A stretch of DNA of 64,000 nt from Saccharothrix sp. HUAS TT1 (GCF_040744945.1 NZ_CP160453.1:7068001-7132000), one strand, 5' to 3'; positions 27,141-41,126 are shown, numbered from the stretch's first letter. Made by a program: numbers and translations. Notes: a model not told the origin generated them from the sequence alone.

Positions 27141-30100
27141 CGGCCCGGCGAACCAGGACAGCCGCCCGGAGCCTCGCGGGAAAATCCTGGACGCCGATGG
27201 GCACCCGGCGGTGCTGCCGCTCACCCTCGGCCAATGCGACCTGTACGCGGCCGACCGGAGCGCCGAGGACCCCGCCACGTACAATTCCGCGTTGTTCCTG
27301 CGCGTCGACGGCACCCTCGACCCGGACTTCCTGCAAACCCGGATGGACGAAGTGCTCGCCGCCCATCCGCTGCTGAGCGCGAGGGTGGCGGAAAACCGGG
27401 ATCGACTGGTGTTCGCTCCGGCCCACCGGCCCCCGAAGCTGTTCGTCGCCGACGCCCCGGTCGACCCGGACGGGCCACTCGCGCAAGCCCGACTGCGCCG
27501 GGAAGCACTGCGCCCCTTCGACCTCGACAATGGCCCCCTGCTGCGCGTCGTCCTGGTCAGGCACAGCTCCCGGACAGCACACCTGTGCCTGGTGGTTCAC
27601 CATTTGCTCGTGGACGAAACGTCCATGGCGGTGCTCGCCCAGTGGCTGCTCGGTGATGTTCCGGACATTCCCGGCGAATCCTTCACGCAGTGGTCCCGGG
27701 GAAAGCACGAACTGCCGCCCGAACGGCTCGGACGAGCCGCCGACCTCGCCCGTGACCTCGCTCCCGGGGTGTCCGCCGCGCTGGAGTGGGCCCGCACCCC
27801 CGGTGCTCGCAGGACCGGACCGGTCCCGGCCGGGCCTCCCGACACGGCGCCCCTGCTGATCCCCGACGCGGTGTGGGACGCCGCGGGCGAACTGGCGGCC
27901 GGGCTCGGCCTCACCCGCCACTCCCTGGTGCTCGCCGTCGCCGGGTTGGTGCTGAGCCGCAACAGCGCGGCCGCGCGCCCCGTGCTCGGCACCACCGTCT
28001 CCCGCCGCGCCCCTCGCCACGCGACCGCCGTCGGCTACTTCAGCGCCACCGTGCCGGTGCCGCTGGACACCGGCGGCGACCAGACCGTGACGAGCTACCT
28101 GCGCCAGGCCCACAGGTCCGCCATGTCCGCGTACCGGGACGCCGACCTGCCGCTGTCGGCGGTGCTGCCCCCCGCCGACCGCGCCGGCCTGTCCCTGGTC
28201 GTCGTCCCCTGCCGGACGCTGCCCGACGTCGTCACGCCGGAACTGGTGGCGCGTCCCCTGCCGGACCCCGGGTTCGGACCGGCCCAGTTCCCGCTCGCCC
28301 TCTACCTCCGGCAAGACCTCGGTGGCGAGCAGCGCGGCCTGCTGCGCCACCGGCCGACCGAGGTGGACGCCACCGGGGCCGCCGGCTTCTGCCGCCAACT
28401 GGAGGCCACGCTCACCACCATGGTCGAGAACCCGAACGCCCCCCTCTCCACCGTCCCCGCGACCGACCGCGTCGTCACCGCCGGACCGCCGCTCGCCGAC
28501 ACCGCCGGAACCGACCTCGTCTCGCTCTTCGCCGAGCAGGCCACGCGGTTGCCCGGTCACACCGCGGTCAGCTGCGGGGATCAGCGGCTGAGCTACCTCG
28601 AACTGGACGAACGCGCCACCGCGCTCGCCCGGTCCCTGGCCGGATCAGGTGTGCGCGCCGGTGACCGGGTGGGTGTCTGCCTGCAGCCCGGCGCCGACCT
28701 GGTCGTCGCCCTCCTCGCGGTGCTCAAGGCCGGCGCCGCCTACGTGCCCCTCAACCCCGACTACCCGCGCGAACGGCTGGCGTTCATCGCCGAGGACACC
28801 GGTCTCACCACGGCCGTGACCGATCGCGACCCGGCACTGCTGCCGCCGCACGTGACGCTGCTCCCCGTCGACGCCGCCCCCGCCGACGCCGGAACCCCGT
28901 TACCGGAACCGGACCCGGAGCGGGTGGCCTACGTCATCCACACCTCCGGCTCCACCGGCGCCCCCAAGGGGGTCCTGGTGCGGCACCGCAACGTCGTCGC
29001 CCTGCTCGCCGCCACGGCCGGCCCGGAGGGGTTCGGCTTCACCGAGCGGGACACGTGGTCCCTCTTCCACTCCTTCGCCTTCGACTTCTCCGTCTGGGAG
29101 GTCTGGGGGTGCCTGCTGACCGGTGGCCGCCTGGTCGTCGTGCCGCACTGGACCGCCCGCGACCCGGAGGCGTTCCACGCCCTGCTCGCCGCCGAACGCG
29201 TCACCGTGCTCAACCAGACCCCCTCCGCGTTCGCACAGCTCCTCACCGCGGACGCGACCGCGCCGGACCCGCTCTCCGTCCGCCTGCTGATCTTCGGCGG
29301 TGAACCGCTCGACGCGCGGGTGCTGCTGCCCTGGATGGACCGCTACCCGGAGCGGACCTGCCGCGTGGTCAACATGTACGGCATCACCGAGACCACCGTG
29401 CACTGCACGTGGCGGGACCTGACCCGGGCGGACGCCCTCGCCGGGACCCGGTCGGTGGGGCTCCCCCTGCCGGGGTGGCGGTTGTACGTCCTGGACGAGG
29501 AGAGGCGCCCGGTGGCGCCCGGGGTCCCGGGCGAGATCCACGTCGCGGGAAGCGGCGTCACCGCCGGGTACCTCGACCGGCCCGAACTCACCGCCGAGCG
29601 CTTCCTGCCCGGGAGCCTCACCGGGCTCCCGGAAGAAGTCCTCTACCGCTCCGGCGACCGCGGCCGGGTGCTGCCGAACGGGGAACTGGAGCACCTGGGC
29701 CGGCTCGACGACCAGGTCAAGATCCGCGGTCACCGCATCGAGCTCGGCGAGATCCGCGGCGCGCTCCTGGCCCACCCCGCCGTCACCGGAGCCGCGGCGG
29801 TCGTCCGCGACGCCCACGACGCGGCCACCGCGCGGATCGACGCCTACGTGGTCGGCTCCGGCGCCGCTCCCGACCTCGCGGAGCTGCGCCAGTGGCTGGC
29901 CGCGAGCCTGCCCGCGCACATGCTGCCCGCGACCCTCACGCCGGTGCCGTCGTTACCACTGACCGTCAACGGGAAGCTGGACGCGGCCCGACTGCCCCAA
30001 CCCGCGCGCGGCCACGACGCCGACGCGCCGAAGGCGGCCACCGACGCGGGCCCGGACGCGCCTCCCGGGGAGCCGGCGGACGTCGCGAGCCTGCTGGCCC

Positions 30101-30317
30101 GGGTGTGGCAGCAACTCCTCGGCGTCCCGGTGCGACACGACGACAACTTCTTCGAGCTGGGCGGGAACTCGCTGCTGGCGGTGCGCCTCAACACGCTCCA
30201 GCGCTCCAACGGCTTCCGCGGTTCCCAGCTCAAGCACATATTCCGCAACCCGACCCCGCGCCGCCTCGCGGACGTCATCGGCCCGCCCTCCGACGGGCGC
30301 GCCCGCCAGGAGGAAGC

Positions 30318-30321
<4 letters not shown>
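27127..30321 (+). CDS. NRPS module C-A-PCP, predicted to activate L-threonine
   Basis: The protein is 1064 residues. The C domain (about 28-440) has HHLLVDE at 158-164, with Glu in place of the usual Gly. The A domain (about 465-970) has TSGSTGAPKG near 608 and C-terminal Lys in VNGKLD. The PCP has LGGNSL with Ser1015. Reading the specificity positions from FDFSVWEV, LNQTP, LIFGGE and NMYGITETTVH gives DFWNIGMVHK, the established threonine code. The ATG overlaps the PCP gene by 14 bases with no ribosome site of its own, and the stop overlaps the PKS start (GTGA), so it is translationally coupled on both sides. It should condense whatever the free PCP carries with Thr and pass the product to the KS. 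Confidence 0.95.
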
Positions 30322-33351
<3,030 letters not shown>

Positions 33352-33359
<8 letters not shown>

Positions 33360-34473
33360 TCTCTCCGCGCGCCTCGACGCGCTGAACCCGGAACAGCGGC
33401 GCCGGCTGAGCGCGGGACTGCGAACCCAGCGCGCCGAGCAGGTGCGGGCCCCGGTGGCGCTGCCCGAGCACCTGCGCCGCAGCCTCTACTTCTTCGCCAG
33501 CGCCGACCACGCCGACGCCGGCTCCTACTACGCCTTCGTCCTGGAAGCCGCCGCCGAGGCCGACGCGGCGGGCCAGCACGCCGTGTGGTTCCCGGAACGG
33601 CACTTCGTCGACTTCGGCGGTTTCTCGCCCAACCCGGCGCTGCTGGCCGCCGCGGTCGCCACCCGCACCCGCACCATCCGGATCCACGCGGGCAGCGTGG
33701 CCGCCCCGCTGCACCACCCGGCCCGCATCGCCGAGGAGTGGGCGGTCGTGGACAACCTCTCCGGCGGCCGCGTCGGCCTCTCCTTCGGCAGCGGCTGGCA
33801 CCCGGACGACTTCGCCCTGGCCCGCGACGACTACCGGGAACGGCGCGAGGTCACCGGTCGCACCATCGAGGACGTGCGCGCCCTGTGGCGCGGCGAGACC
33901 CTGCCGTACCCGTCCACCGCGGGCACCACGACCGAAGCCTCGACCCGCCCCCGGCCCGTCCAGGAGGAGCTGCCGGTGTGGCTCACCGCCACCGGCACAC
34001 CCCAGACCTTCGTCACCGCCGCCCGGGCCGGCTACGGGGTGGCGACCGCGCTCCTCGGGCAGACGATGCCCGCCCTGCGGGAGAACATCGCCCGCTACCG
34101 GCAGGAGTGGCAGGACGCCGGGCACAGCGGCAAGGGCGACGTCGTGGTCATGACGCACGCGTACGTCAGCGACCGGCCGGACCTGGAGGACTTCCTCCGC
34201 CCGGCCATGCACGCCTACCTGCGGTCCTTCCGCAAGCAGACGGGGGGAAGCGACGAGTTCGTGCTCCTGGAGAACGCCTACCTGGACTTCCTGACCGGTC
34301 CCTCGCTGCTCGGCAGCCCGGCCAAGGCCCGTGCCGTCCTCGCCGACCTGGCCGCGGCCGGCGCCGACGAGGTCGGCTGCCTGATCGACTTCGGGCTCCC
34401 GGCCGCCGACGTCCTGGAGTCGCTGCCCACCCTGTTCGACCTCGGTGTCGCGGCCGTGGAGAGGTCCGCGTGA
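33352..34473 (+). CDS. MupA/Atu3671-type FMN luciferase-like monooxygenase
   Basis: A 373-residue LLM-class flavin oxidoreductase of the type found as a domain inside PKS/NRPS proteins (MupA of mupirocin is the best-known relative). Diagnostic segments are AVWFPERHFVDFGGFSPNP, IHAGSVAAPLHHPARIAEEW and LSFGSGWHPDDF. Such enzymes use FMNH2 and O2 to hydroxylate carrier-bound chains. Here it is free-standing, begins inside the last codons of the PKS gene (8-base overlap) and ends overlapping the C-PCP-E gene. It therefore probably acts on the PKS- or PCP-bound intermediate. The first about 30 residues (LSARLDALNPEQRRRLSAGL) look like an NRPS-type linker, suggesting an ancestor that was fused to a megasynthase. 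Confidence 0.92.
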
Positions 34474-37400
34474 ACACCTCCGCCGACCAGCGGCTGACGG
34501 CCCGGCTCGCCCGGCTCACCCCCGCTCAGCGCGCGGCGCTCACCGCCCGGCTCGCCGCCGGCCACGGCCCGGTGCTGCGGCCCAGGCCGGGGCCGCGGGA
34601 CCGGTTCCCGCTCGGCATGGACCAGGAACGCCTGTGGATCCTCGACCAGCTCGACCCGGGAACCACCACCTACACCCTCGGCTACGGGTTGCGCGTGCTC
34701 GGGGCCTTCGACCCGGACCTCTTCAGCCGCGCCGCGGACAGCCTGGTGAGCCGCCACGACCTGCTGCGCTCCGGGGCCGAGGCCGAGGGCGGCCGCCCCT
34801 ACCTGCGGGTGCACCCCGACCGGCGGGCGGACCTCAGCTACACCGACCTGACGGCCGCCGACACCACCGCCGTGCCCGCCGACGAGGCCGAGCGGCGCCG
34901 CCAGGAGTTCATCGCCGCACAGGTCCGCCGCCCGTTCGCCCTCGCCACCGACCCGGTGTTGCGCCTCGCGGTGGCCAAGGTCGCCGAGGGCGACCACCAG
35001 GTCGTGGAAACCATGCCGCACTCGTTCGTCGACCAGTGGTCGTACGTGCGCCTCAACGAAGAACTCCTGGAGCACTACCGCGCCCTGGCCGAAGGGCGTG
35101 CGCCGCGCGTCGCCGAGATGCCGGTGCAGTTCGGCGACTGGGCCCACTGGCAGCGCGAGTACTTCGCCGGTCCACAGGGCGACCGCCACCGGGACTTCTG
35201 GCGCACCTTCCTGGACGGCGTCCCCGAGCACCTGGCCCTGCCCTACGACCGCAGTCCCGACACCTCCGACCACGCGGGCGAGCACCACAGCTTCATCCTC
35301 GACGGGGCCGTCGCCGAGTCCTTCTTCCGCCGCGCGCGGGAGGTCCGCACCACCCCGGCCACGGCGATGACCGCCGCGTACGCCGCGCTGCTGTACGAGC
35401 GCACCGGGCAGCGCGACCTGGTGATCGGAATCCCCACCGCCACCCGCGGCGAGCCGGAGGCGGCGCCGCTGATCGGGTTCCTGCTGACCAGCATCCCGCT
35501 GCGGATCCGGCTGCCCGAGGACCCCACCCCGCTGGACGTGCTCGCGGCCACGGCCGCTGCCGCCGCCGCCGTGGCCGACCACCGCGAAGTGCCCTTCGGG
35601 GAGATCGTCGAGGCCACCGCCCCCGACCGGTCCGCCACCCGGTACCCGCTGCTGCAGACCATGTTGGTGCAGTTGGACCTCGACGACTCGCGGGCCCTGG
35701 AACTCCCCGGCGCGGAGGTGTACGCCAACGCCGTGCCCGAGGGCATCTCCACCATGGACCTGACCACCGCCTGGTGGCGGGTGGGGAAGGTCGTCTACGG
35801 GCGCATCGAGTACCGGACGGCGCTGTTCGAGCACGCCACCATCGCCGCCATGGCCGACCGGCTGCTCCAGCTCGTCGAGCAGTTCGCGGAACGCCCCGAC
35901 GAGCCGCTGCGGCGGCCCGCCCCACCGCTGCCGGCGCCGCCGACCCCTCTGCTCGGCCACGGCGCCGAAGCCGGCACGGCGGCCGACGGGCCGGTCGACG
36001 CGGCGATCCTGGACCGGGTCACCGCCGCCTGGCGCCGCGTTCTCGGCGTCGAGCACGCCGACCCCGACGCGGTGTTCTTCACCAGCGGCGGCACCTCGAT
36101 GCTCGCCGTCCGGTTCGCCCACCACCTGCGCGGTGACGACCTCGCAGTCACCCTCAAGGACGTTTTCACCCATCCGACCCCGGCCGGACTGGCCCGCGTC
36201 CTCGGCACGCGCCGCGCTGCCCCGGCGGACCGCGCGCCGGTCCCCCCGCCCGGACCTCTCGGCCCCGAGCAGGACATGCTCCTGAGCCGCGGGCTGTCCC
36301 GGGTGGAGGACTTCTCGCACAGCCACGTCCTCACCGCGGACCGCCGGCTCGACCCGGAGCGCTTGCGCCAGGCGGCGCAGGAGGTGGTTCGCGCCCACCC
36401 GACGCTGACCACCACCCTGCGCCCCGACCGCACCCTCGGCGCCCGGCTCGTGCCCGGCTCGGACTGGCACTGGTCGGTGGAGCCCGCCGGCGCCGACCCG
36501 GAGCGGGTGGTGGACGCCCAGCGGGCGGGCTTCGACCGCGTCACCGGGCCGCTGTTCGCCGTCAGCCTCCTGCCCGGAGCACCGGGTGGGGCGGACCGCG
36601 TCGTCCTCAGCGCGAGCCACCTGGTCATCGACGGCATGTCCTGGGGCATCCTCATCGCCGACCTGGCCGCCGCCTACCGGGGCCGACCGCCGGCGGCCGA
36701 ACGCGCCGGGTACGCCGAGCACGCCGCCGTCGTGCGGGCACTGGACCCGGCGCCGCACGCCGGGTACTGGCGGGCCCAGCTGAGCGGGACCGGCCACTAC
36801 GGCTGGCGCCTGGACGGCCCCAACACCTACGCCGACGAGCGGTCGCTGGAGGTGTCGGTAGCGCTGCCGCCCGACGGCCACGGCACGCTGCGGGCCGCCG
36901 CGCTCACCGCCGTCGCCCGCGCGCTGCGGCACTGGGCGCCGCACGACCAGCCGTCGGTGTGGCTGATCGGCCTGGGCCGCGACCCGCTGGCCGCGCTGCC
37001 CGACTGGGACCCGGACCGGGCCGTCGGGTTCTACTCGGCCGCCCACCCCTTCCTGGTGCCGCTCACCGGCGGTCCGGCCCGGGACGACCTGCGGGCCACG
37101 GCCGCCGCGCTGCGCGGTGTCCCCGACGCCGGCAAGACGTTCGGCCTGCTGGCCTGCGCCGCCGACCCCGACCTGCGCGCGGAGTTCGCCGCGCTGGAGC
37201 GGCCCCGGGTGATCGTGAACCACCTGGGCGAGCTGGCCGCCCCCCTCAGTGGTTCGGACGGCTTTTTCACCGCCTCGGAGCAGGTCGCCGCCGCCGGCAA
37301 CGCCGAGGTGGAGCGCGAAGTGGACGTGGACGTGGCGGTCGGGGTGCGCGACGGCCACGCCGTGCTGCGCTGGCTGCACAACCCCCACGCCGTCGACCCG

Positions 37401-37583
37401 ATCGCGGTCCGCGCGGCCGCCGAGGCGGCGGCCCGCGAGTTGCGCGGCTTGTTCGAGGTGGCGCGGCAGGACCGAGGTCCGGTCGGCGTCCCGGGCACGA
37501 CAGGAGTCACTGAGGAAACGATGGAACGTCTCTTCGCACGGCTCAGCCGAGAACGCCGCGGACGGCAGGGGGAACAGGCATGA
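34470..37583 (+). CDS. NRPS protein C-PCP-E lacking an adenylation domain
   Basis: The protein is 1037 residues. After a 45-residue linker comes a C domain (about 45-490) whose active motif reads PHSFVDQ: His184 and Asp188 are kept, but the first His is Pro and the Gly is Gln. A PCP follows (FFTSGGTSML, Ser543). The last about 430 residues are an epimerization-like domain, with SHLVIDGMSWG (His717), VGFYSAAHPF and a VNHLGE segment matching the E-domain signatures. There is no A domain between C and PCP, so the amino acid must be loaded in trans, for example by the free A domain at 49691-51262. The E-like domain suggests that the residue ends up D. The GTG start and ATGA stop overlap both neighbours. 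A catalytically different C-fold role for the last domain is possible. Confidence 0.9.
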   Translation: MNTSADQRLTARLARLTPAQRAALTARLAAGHGPVLRPRPGPRDRFPLGMDQERLWILDQLDPGTTTYTLGYGLRVLGAFDPDLFSRAADSLVSRHDLLRSGAEAEGGRPYLRVHPDRRADLSYTDLTAADTTAVPADEAERRRQEFIAAQVRRPFALATDPVLRLAVAKVAEGDHQVVETMPHSFVDQWSYVRLNEELLEHYRALAEGRAPRVAEMPVQFGDWAHWQREYFAGPQGDRHRDFWRTFLDGVPEHLALPYDRSPDTSDHAGEHHSFILDGAVAESFFRRAREVRTTPATAMTAAYAALLYERTGQRDLVIGIPTATRGEPEAAPLIGFLLTSIPLRIRLPEDPTPLDVLAATAAAAAAVADHREVPFGEIVEATAPDRSATRYPLLQTMLVQLDLDDSRALELPGAEVYANAVPEGISTMDLTTAWWRVGKVVYGRIEYRTALFEHATIAAMADRLLQLVEQFAERPDEPLRRPAPPLPAPPTPLLGHGAEAGTAADGPVDAAILDRVTAAWRRVLGVEHADPDAVFFTSGGTSMLAVRFAHHLRGDDLAVTLKDVFTHPTPAGLARVLGTRRAAPADRAPVPPPGPLGPEQDMLLSRGLSRVEDFSHSHVLTADRRLDPERLRQAAQEVVRAHPTLTTTLRPDRTLGARLVPGSDWHWSVEPAGADPERVVDAQRAGFDRVTGPLFAVSLLPGAPGGADRVVLSASHLVIDGMSWGILIADLAAAYRGRPPAAERAGYAEHAAVVRALDPAPHAGYWRAQLSGTGHYGWRLDGPNTYADERSLEVSVALPPDGHGTLRAAALTAVARALRHWAPHDQPSVWLIGLGRDPLAALPDWDPDRAVGFYSAAHPFLVPLTGGPARDDLRATAAALRGVPDAGKTFGLLACAADPDLRAEFAALERPRVIVNHLGELAAPLSGSDGFFTASEQVAAAGNAEVEREVDVDVAVGVRDGHAVLRWLHNPHAVDPIAVRAAAEAAARELRGLFEVARQDRGPVGVPGTTGVTEETMERLFARLSRERRGRQGEQA

Positions 37584-38932
37584 CCGAGAGCACCCCACCG
37601 GTCCTCCGGCGCCGCGGCCCGCTCGTGTTCCTGCTGGCGGCCCAGTACCTGTCGGCCTTCGGCAACGCCATCACGATCGTGACGGTCCCCCTGTACGTCC
37701 TGCACACCACCGGTTCGGCCGTCACCACCGGTCTCGCCGGGTTCATCGGCGCCCTGCCGCTGATCTTCGCGGGCGCCGTCGGCGGCGTCCTGGTCGACCG
37801 GTTCGGCGGACGCAGGCTGAGCGTGCTGTCCGACCTCGGCGCGGGGGTCCTGGTGCTGCTCGTGCCGCTCCTGGACGCCACCACGGGGCTGCCCGTCCCG
37901 CTGCTGCTCGCCCTGCTGTTCGCCCGCACGATCGTGGCGACCCCCGCCACCGCCGCCCGGATGACGCTCCTCAAGCCCGTCATCGAAGGCGCCGGAGCCC
38001 GGCTGGAGAGCGTGAACTCCTGGTACCAGGCGGCCCCCCGGCTCGGCCTGGTGGCCGGGGCGCCGCTGGCCGGCGTGCTGATCGCGGCGAGCGGGTCGGC
38101 GGTCGGCATGTACGTCGACGCCGCGACCTTCCTCATCGCCGCCGCGCTGGTCGCCTTCGCGGTGCCGGTCGCCGGGAGCGGGAAGTCCTGGGGCGACCGG
38201 GCGGCCGGGCCCGGCTTCTTCGGCCAGCTGCGCGAAGGCGTGGCGCTCGTCCGCACGATGCCGGTGATCGGCGCGATGACCGCCTTCGTCGTCGTCACCA
38301 ACTTCCTCGACGACGCCTTCACCCCGCTGTTCCTGCCGGTCTACGCCCGGGACGTCCTGCACAGCAGCGCGGCCATGGGGTGGTTCCTCGGTGCCGTCGG
38401 CGTCGGCGCCATCGTCGGCACCCTCCTGTACGGCCCCGCCAGCCGGAACATCCTGTCCAACCGCCGCTACACCCTGTTCGGCTGCTTCGCGGTCGTGGCC
38501 GTGCTGCGGCTGCTGCTCTACTTCGAGCCCGGCGCCCTCGGGGTGACGGTGATCTGCTTCCTGGTCGGGGTGGCCGGCGGACCGCTCAACCCGATGCTCT
38601 CGACGGTCATGCTCGAACGCGTCCCCGAGGAGCTGCGCGGCCGGGTCTTCGGCCTCACCGGCGCCATGGCCCTCACCTCCGCCCCGCTCGGTGTGCTGAC
38701 CGCCGGGTGGCTGGTGGACCTGGCCGGGCTGCGCGTGCCGATGCTCTGCTTCGCCCTCGTCTACCTCGTCCTGATCGCCGTCAGCTGGCGGTGGCCGGGC
38801 TTGCGCGCCATGGACGAGCGGCCGGGCGCCGGAGGTGGTCCGGACGAGCCCGCCGCACCGGAGCCCGCCGCGCGGATCTCGCCCGACGCGGACCCGGAGC
38901 CCACGTCGGGCAGGGGGGCGACGGTCCGATGA
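37580..38932 (+). CDS. MFS transporter, probable product exporter
   Basis: A 450-residue major facilitator protein of the MFS_1/enterobactin-exporter-like type, with about twelve hydrophobic helices. A typical loop-2/3 motif follows the second helix (GGVLVDRFGGRR). The C-terminal tail of about 35 residues is hydrophilic. It overlaps the C-PCP-E stop (ATGA) and the SDR start, so it is part of the biosynthetic operon and is best read as the export and self-resistance pump for the peptide. Substrate specificity cannot be read from sequence. Confidence 0.92.
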   Translation: MTESTPPVLRRRGPLVFLLAAQYLSAFGNAITIVTVPLYVLHTTGSAVTTGLAGFIGALPLIFAGAVGGVLVDRFGGRRLSVLSDLGAGVLVLLVPLLDATTGLPVPLLLALLFARTIVATPATAARMTLLKPVIEGAGARLESVNSWYQAAPRLGLVAGAPLAGVLIAASGSAVGMYVDAATFLIAAALVAFAVPVAGSGKSWGDRAAGPGFFGQLREGVALVRTMPVIGAMTAFVVVTNFLDDAFTPLFLPVYARDVLHSSAAMGWFLGAVGVGAIVGTLLYGPASRNILSNRRYTLFGCFAVVAVLRLLLYFEPGALGVTVICFLVGVAGGPLNPMLSTVMLERVPEELRGRVFGLTGAMALTSAPLGVLTAGWLVDLAGLRVPMLCFALVYLVLIAVSWRWPGLRAMDERPGAGGGPDEPAAPEPAARISPDADPEPTSGRGATVR

Positions 38933-39777
38933 CCGCGGCGCACCCGACCGTCGGCGTCCTCGAAGGACGGACGGCGGTGATCACCGGCGCCGCGCGGGGC
39001 GCGGGACGCGCCTGCGCGCTGGCCTTCGCGGCCCAGGGCGCGGACCTGGTCCTGCTCGACGTGGCCGCCCCGGTGCCCGGCGTTCCCTACCCGATGGGCA
39101 CCGTGAGCCAGCTCGACCACACCGCCGACGCCTGCCGCCGCCACGGCGCCGACGTCCTCACCGCGGCCGTCGACGTCCGGGACCTGGAGGCCCTGACCGA
39201 GCTGCGCGAGCGGACCCACGACCGGTTCGGCGCGCCGCACGTGCTCGTCAACAACGCGGGCGTCGTCGCCCCCTCCGGCCGGCCGGTGCACGAGACGTCG
39301 GAGGCGGACTGGCAGCTGATGGTGGACATCGACCTCGGCGGCGCCTGGCGCGCCACCAAGGTGTTCGCCCCCGCCATGGTGGAACGCCGCTCCGGGACGA
39401 TCATCAACATCGCCTCCACCGCGGGTCTGGTGGGGTACCGCAACTTCGCCGGGTACGTCGCGGCCAAGCACGGGCTGGTCGGCCTCACCAAGGCCAGCGC
39501 CCTCGACTACGCCTCGTACGGCGTGCGCGTCAACGCGGTGTGCCCCGGCAACATCCGGGACGAGCCCGCCATGGAGGGGCGGATGCTCTCCGAGGTCGCC
39601 CGGGCGCTCGACGTCCCGCCGGCCGAGCACGAGGAGCTGTTCACCGCCGACCAGCCGATGCACAAGCTGGTCGAGCCGGCCGACGTGGCGGCCGCCGCGC
39701 TCTGGCTCGCCTGCGACGCCTCCCAACGCGTCACCGGCACCACCCTGACCGTTGACGCGGGCTACTCGGCCCGGTGA
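38929..39777 (+). CDS. SDR oxidoreductase, mycofactocin-dependent type
   Basis: A 282-residue classical SDR with NAD-binding motif TGAARGAG, NNAG and catalytic YVAAK, preceded by INIASTAG. Between beta-2 and alpha-2 it carries an insertion (DVAAPVPGVPYPMGT), the hallmark of SDRs that hold their NAD tightly and exchange electrons with mycofactocin. Its partner electron carrier would come from a mycofactocin locus elsewhere in the genome. The gene overlaps its neighbours on both sides (ATGA, GTGA). Possible roles are reducing the PKS beta-ketone or oxidising a hydroxyl made by the monooxygenase. The mycofactocin link is inference from the insertion. Confidence 0.88.
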   Translation: MTAAHPTVGVLEGRTAVITGAARGAGRACALAFAAQGADLVLLDVAAPVPGVPYPMGTVSQLDHTADACRRHGADVLTAAVDVRDLEALTELRERTHDRFGAPHVLVNNAGVVAPSGRPVHETSEADWQLMVDIDLGGAWRATKVFAPAMVERRSGTIINIASTAGLVGYRNFAGYVAAKHGLVGLTKASALDYASYGVRVNAVCPGNIRDEPAMEGRMLSEVARALDVPPAEHEELFTADQPMHKLVEPADVAAAALWLACDASQRVTGTTLTVDAGYSAR

Positions 39778-41126
39778 CGCCCGTGGACACCCCCTCACCG
39801 CCCCTTGCCGAACCGCGCGCCGCCTCGGCGACGGAACGCCAGTTCTGGTTCGCCGAGCGCATCGCCCCCGGCGCACCCGCCTGGAGGGTGCTCAGCACCG
39901 TGCGCGTCGAAGGCTCCCCGAACTCGACGGCACTCGACTCGACGGCACTCGCCGCGGCGGCGGCGCGGGTGGTCGCCCGCCACCCCGCGCTGCGCTCGGT
40001 CTTCACGCCCGAGGCGGGGGAACTGCGGTGCACGACCGTGCCGCCCGTGGCACCGCCGCTGCTGGAACTCCCCCCGGGCACCGGCTTCGACGCGGCCGCC
40101 GACGAGCTGGCCCGGACCGGGCTCCTCGACCCCGCCACCGGGCGCCACGTGGTCCTCGCGCTCGCCCAGGACGCCTCCGGCGCCACCCTGTACGTCCTCA
40201 CGCACCACCTCGTGTACGACGGGCTGTCCCACGAGGTGTTCACCGCCGACCTCGCCCGGGCCTACGCCCGCGTCGTCGCCGGGGACCCCGAACCGCCGCC
40301 GCTCGCCCACCCCGCCCCACAACCGCCGGACGCCGAACGCCGGGCCGAACTCGCCGCCTACTGGCGGACGGCGCTCGACGGCGTGCCCGACCTGCCGGGG
40401 GACCGCGACGGCCCGACCCAGCGCGAGCTCGCCCAGGCGGAGCTGCACCACCACGCCGTCCGGTTCCCCGACGGGGCGGGCGCCGCGGCGCGCGAAGCCG
40501 GCCGACGCCTCGCGTGCCCGCCGTTCGCCGTGCTGCTCACCGCGTACGCCCAGGCCCTGCACGACCTGTGCGGCGCCGAGGACTTCTGCATCGGGACCCC
40601 GGTGTCCACCCGGACCCCGGACCTCGCGGACGCCATCGGCTGCCTGCTGACTACGCTGCCCGTGCGCGTGCAGCGGCCCACCGGGCCCGCCGCGTGCGAG
40701 CGCACTTGGAGGACCGTCGCCGACGGCCTGTTCCACATGGACCTGCCCCAGGACGACTTGATCCGCGCGGTGCGCACCCGTCCAGGGCGCCGCATGCCGC
40801 TGTACCAGGCCCTGTTCGCGTACGAGAGCTGGCCGCGCCCCGTCCACGCCGCCGGAGGGGTCCGCATGCGCACCGAGCCCGTGGTGCCGCTCGGCGGACA
40901 GGCCGAGGTCCTGTTCCAGCTGAACGAGCTGCCCGGCCACCGCCTCGGAGGGGTGCTGCAAGCCCCGGCCGGCAGCCCTTGGGCGGGGCGTTTGGCCAGG
41001 CTGTCAGCCGCCGTCCGGCACCGGCTCGCCGCGCTGACCGGAGCGGAAGAGCAACACACCGTTGCGACCCCTTCCGGACCGTCCCGGCCCGCACCCACGA
41101 CGACCACCGAGGAGGACGCCCGATGA
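39774..41126 (+). CDS. Free-standing NRPS condensation domain
   Basis: A 450-residue single C domain. It is the only one in the cluster with a fully canonical HHxxxDG motif (HHLVYDG, His144-His145). It also has LLTAYAQALHDLCG and the typical PVSTRTPDLADAIGCLLTTLPVRV segment. The last about 30 residues are a flexible Thr/Pro tail. No carrier or A domain is attached. It could join the D-residue from the C-PCP-E protein to the next carrier-bound amino acid, replacing the half-deleted C domain of the protein at 43224-45656, or could act in release. The GTG start overlaps the SDR stop. Confidence 0.9.
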   Translation: MTPVDTPSPPLAEPRAASATERQFWFAERIAPGAPAWRVLSTVRVEGSPNSTALDSTALAAAAARVVARHPALRSVFTPEAGELRCTTVPPVAPPLLELPPGTGFDAAADELARTGLLDPATGRHVVLALAQDASGATLYVLTHHLVYDGLSHEVFTADLARAYARVVAGDPEPPPLAHPAPQPPDAERRAELAAYWRTALDGVPDLPGDRDGPTQRELAQAELHHHAVRFPDGAGAAAREAGRRLACPPFAVLLTAYAQALHDLCGAEDFCIGTPVSTRTPDLADAIGCLLTTLPVRVQRPTGPAACERTWRTVADGLFHMDLPQDDLIRAVRTRPGRRMPLYQALFAYESWPRPVHAAGGVRMRTEPVVPLGGQAEVLFQLNELPGHRLGGVLQAPAGSPWAGRLARLSAAVRHRLAALTGAEEQHTVATPSGPSRPAPTTTTEEDAR

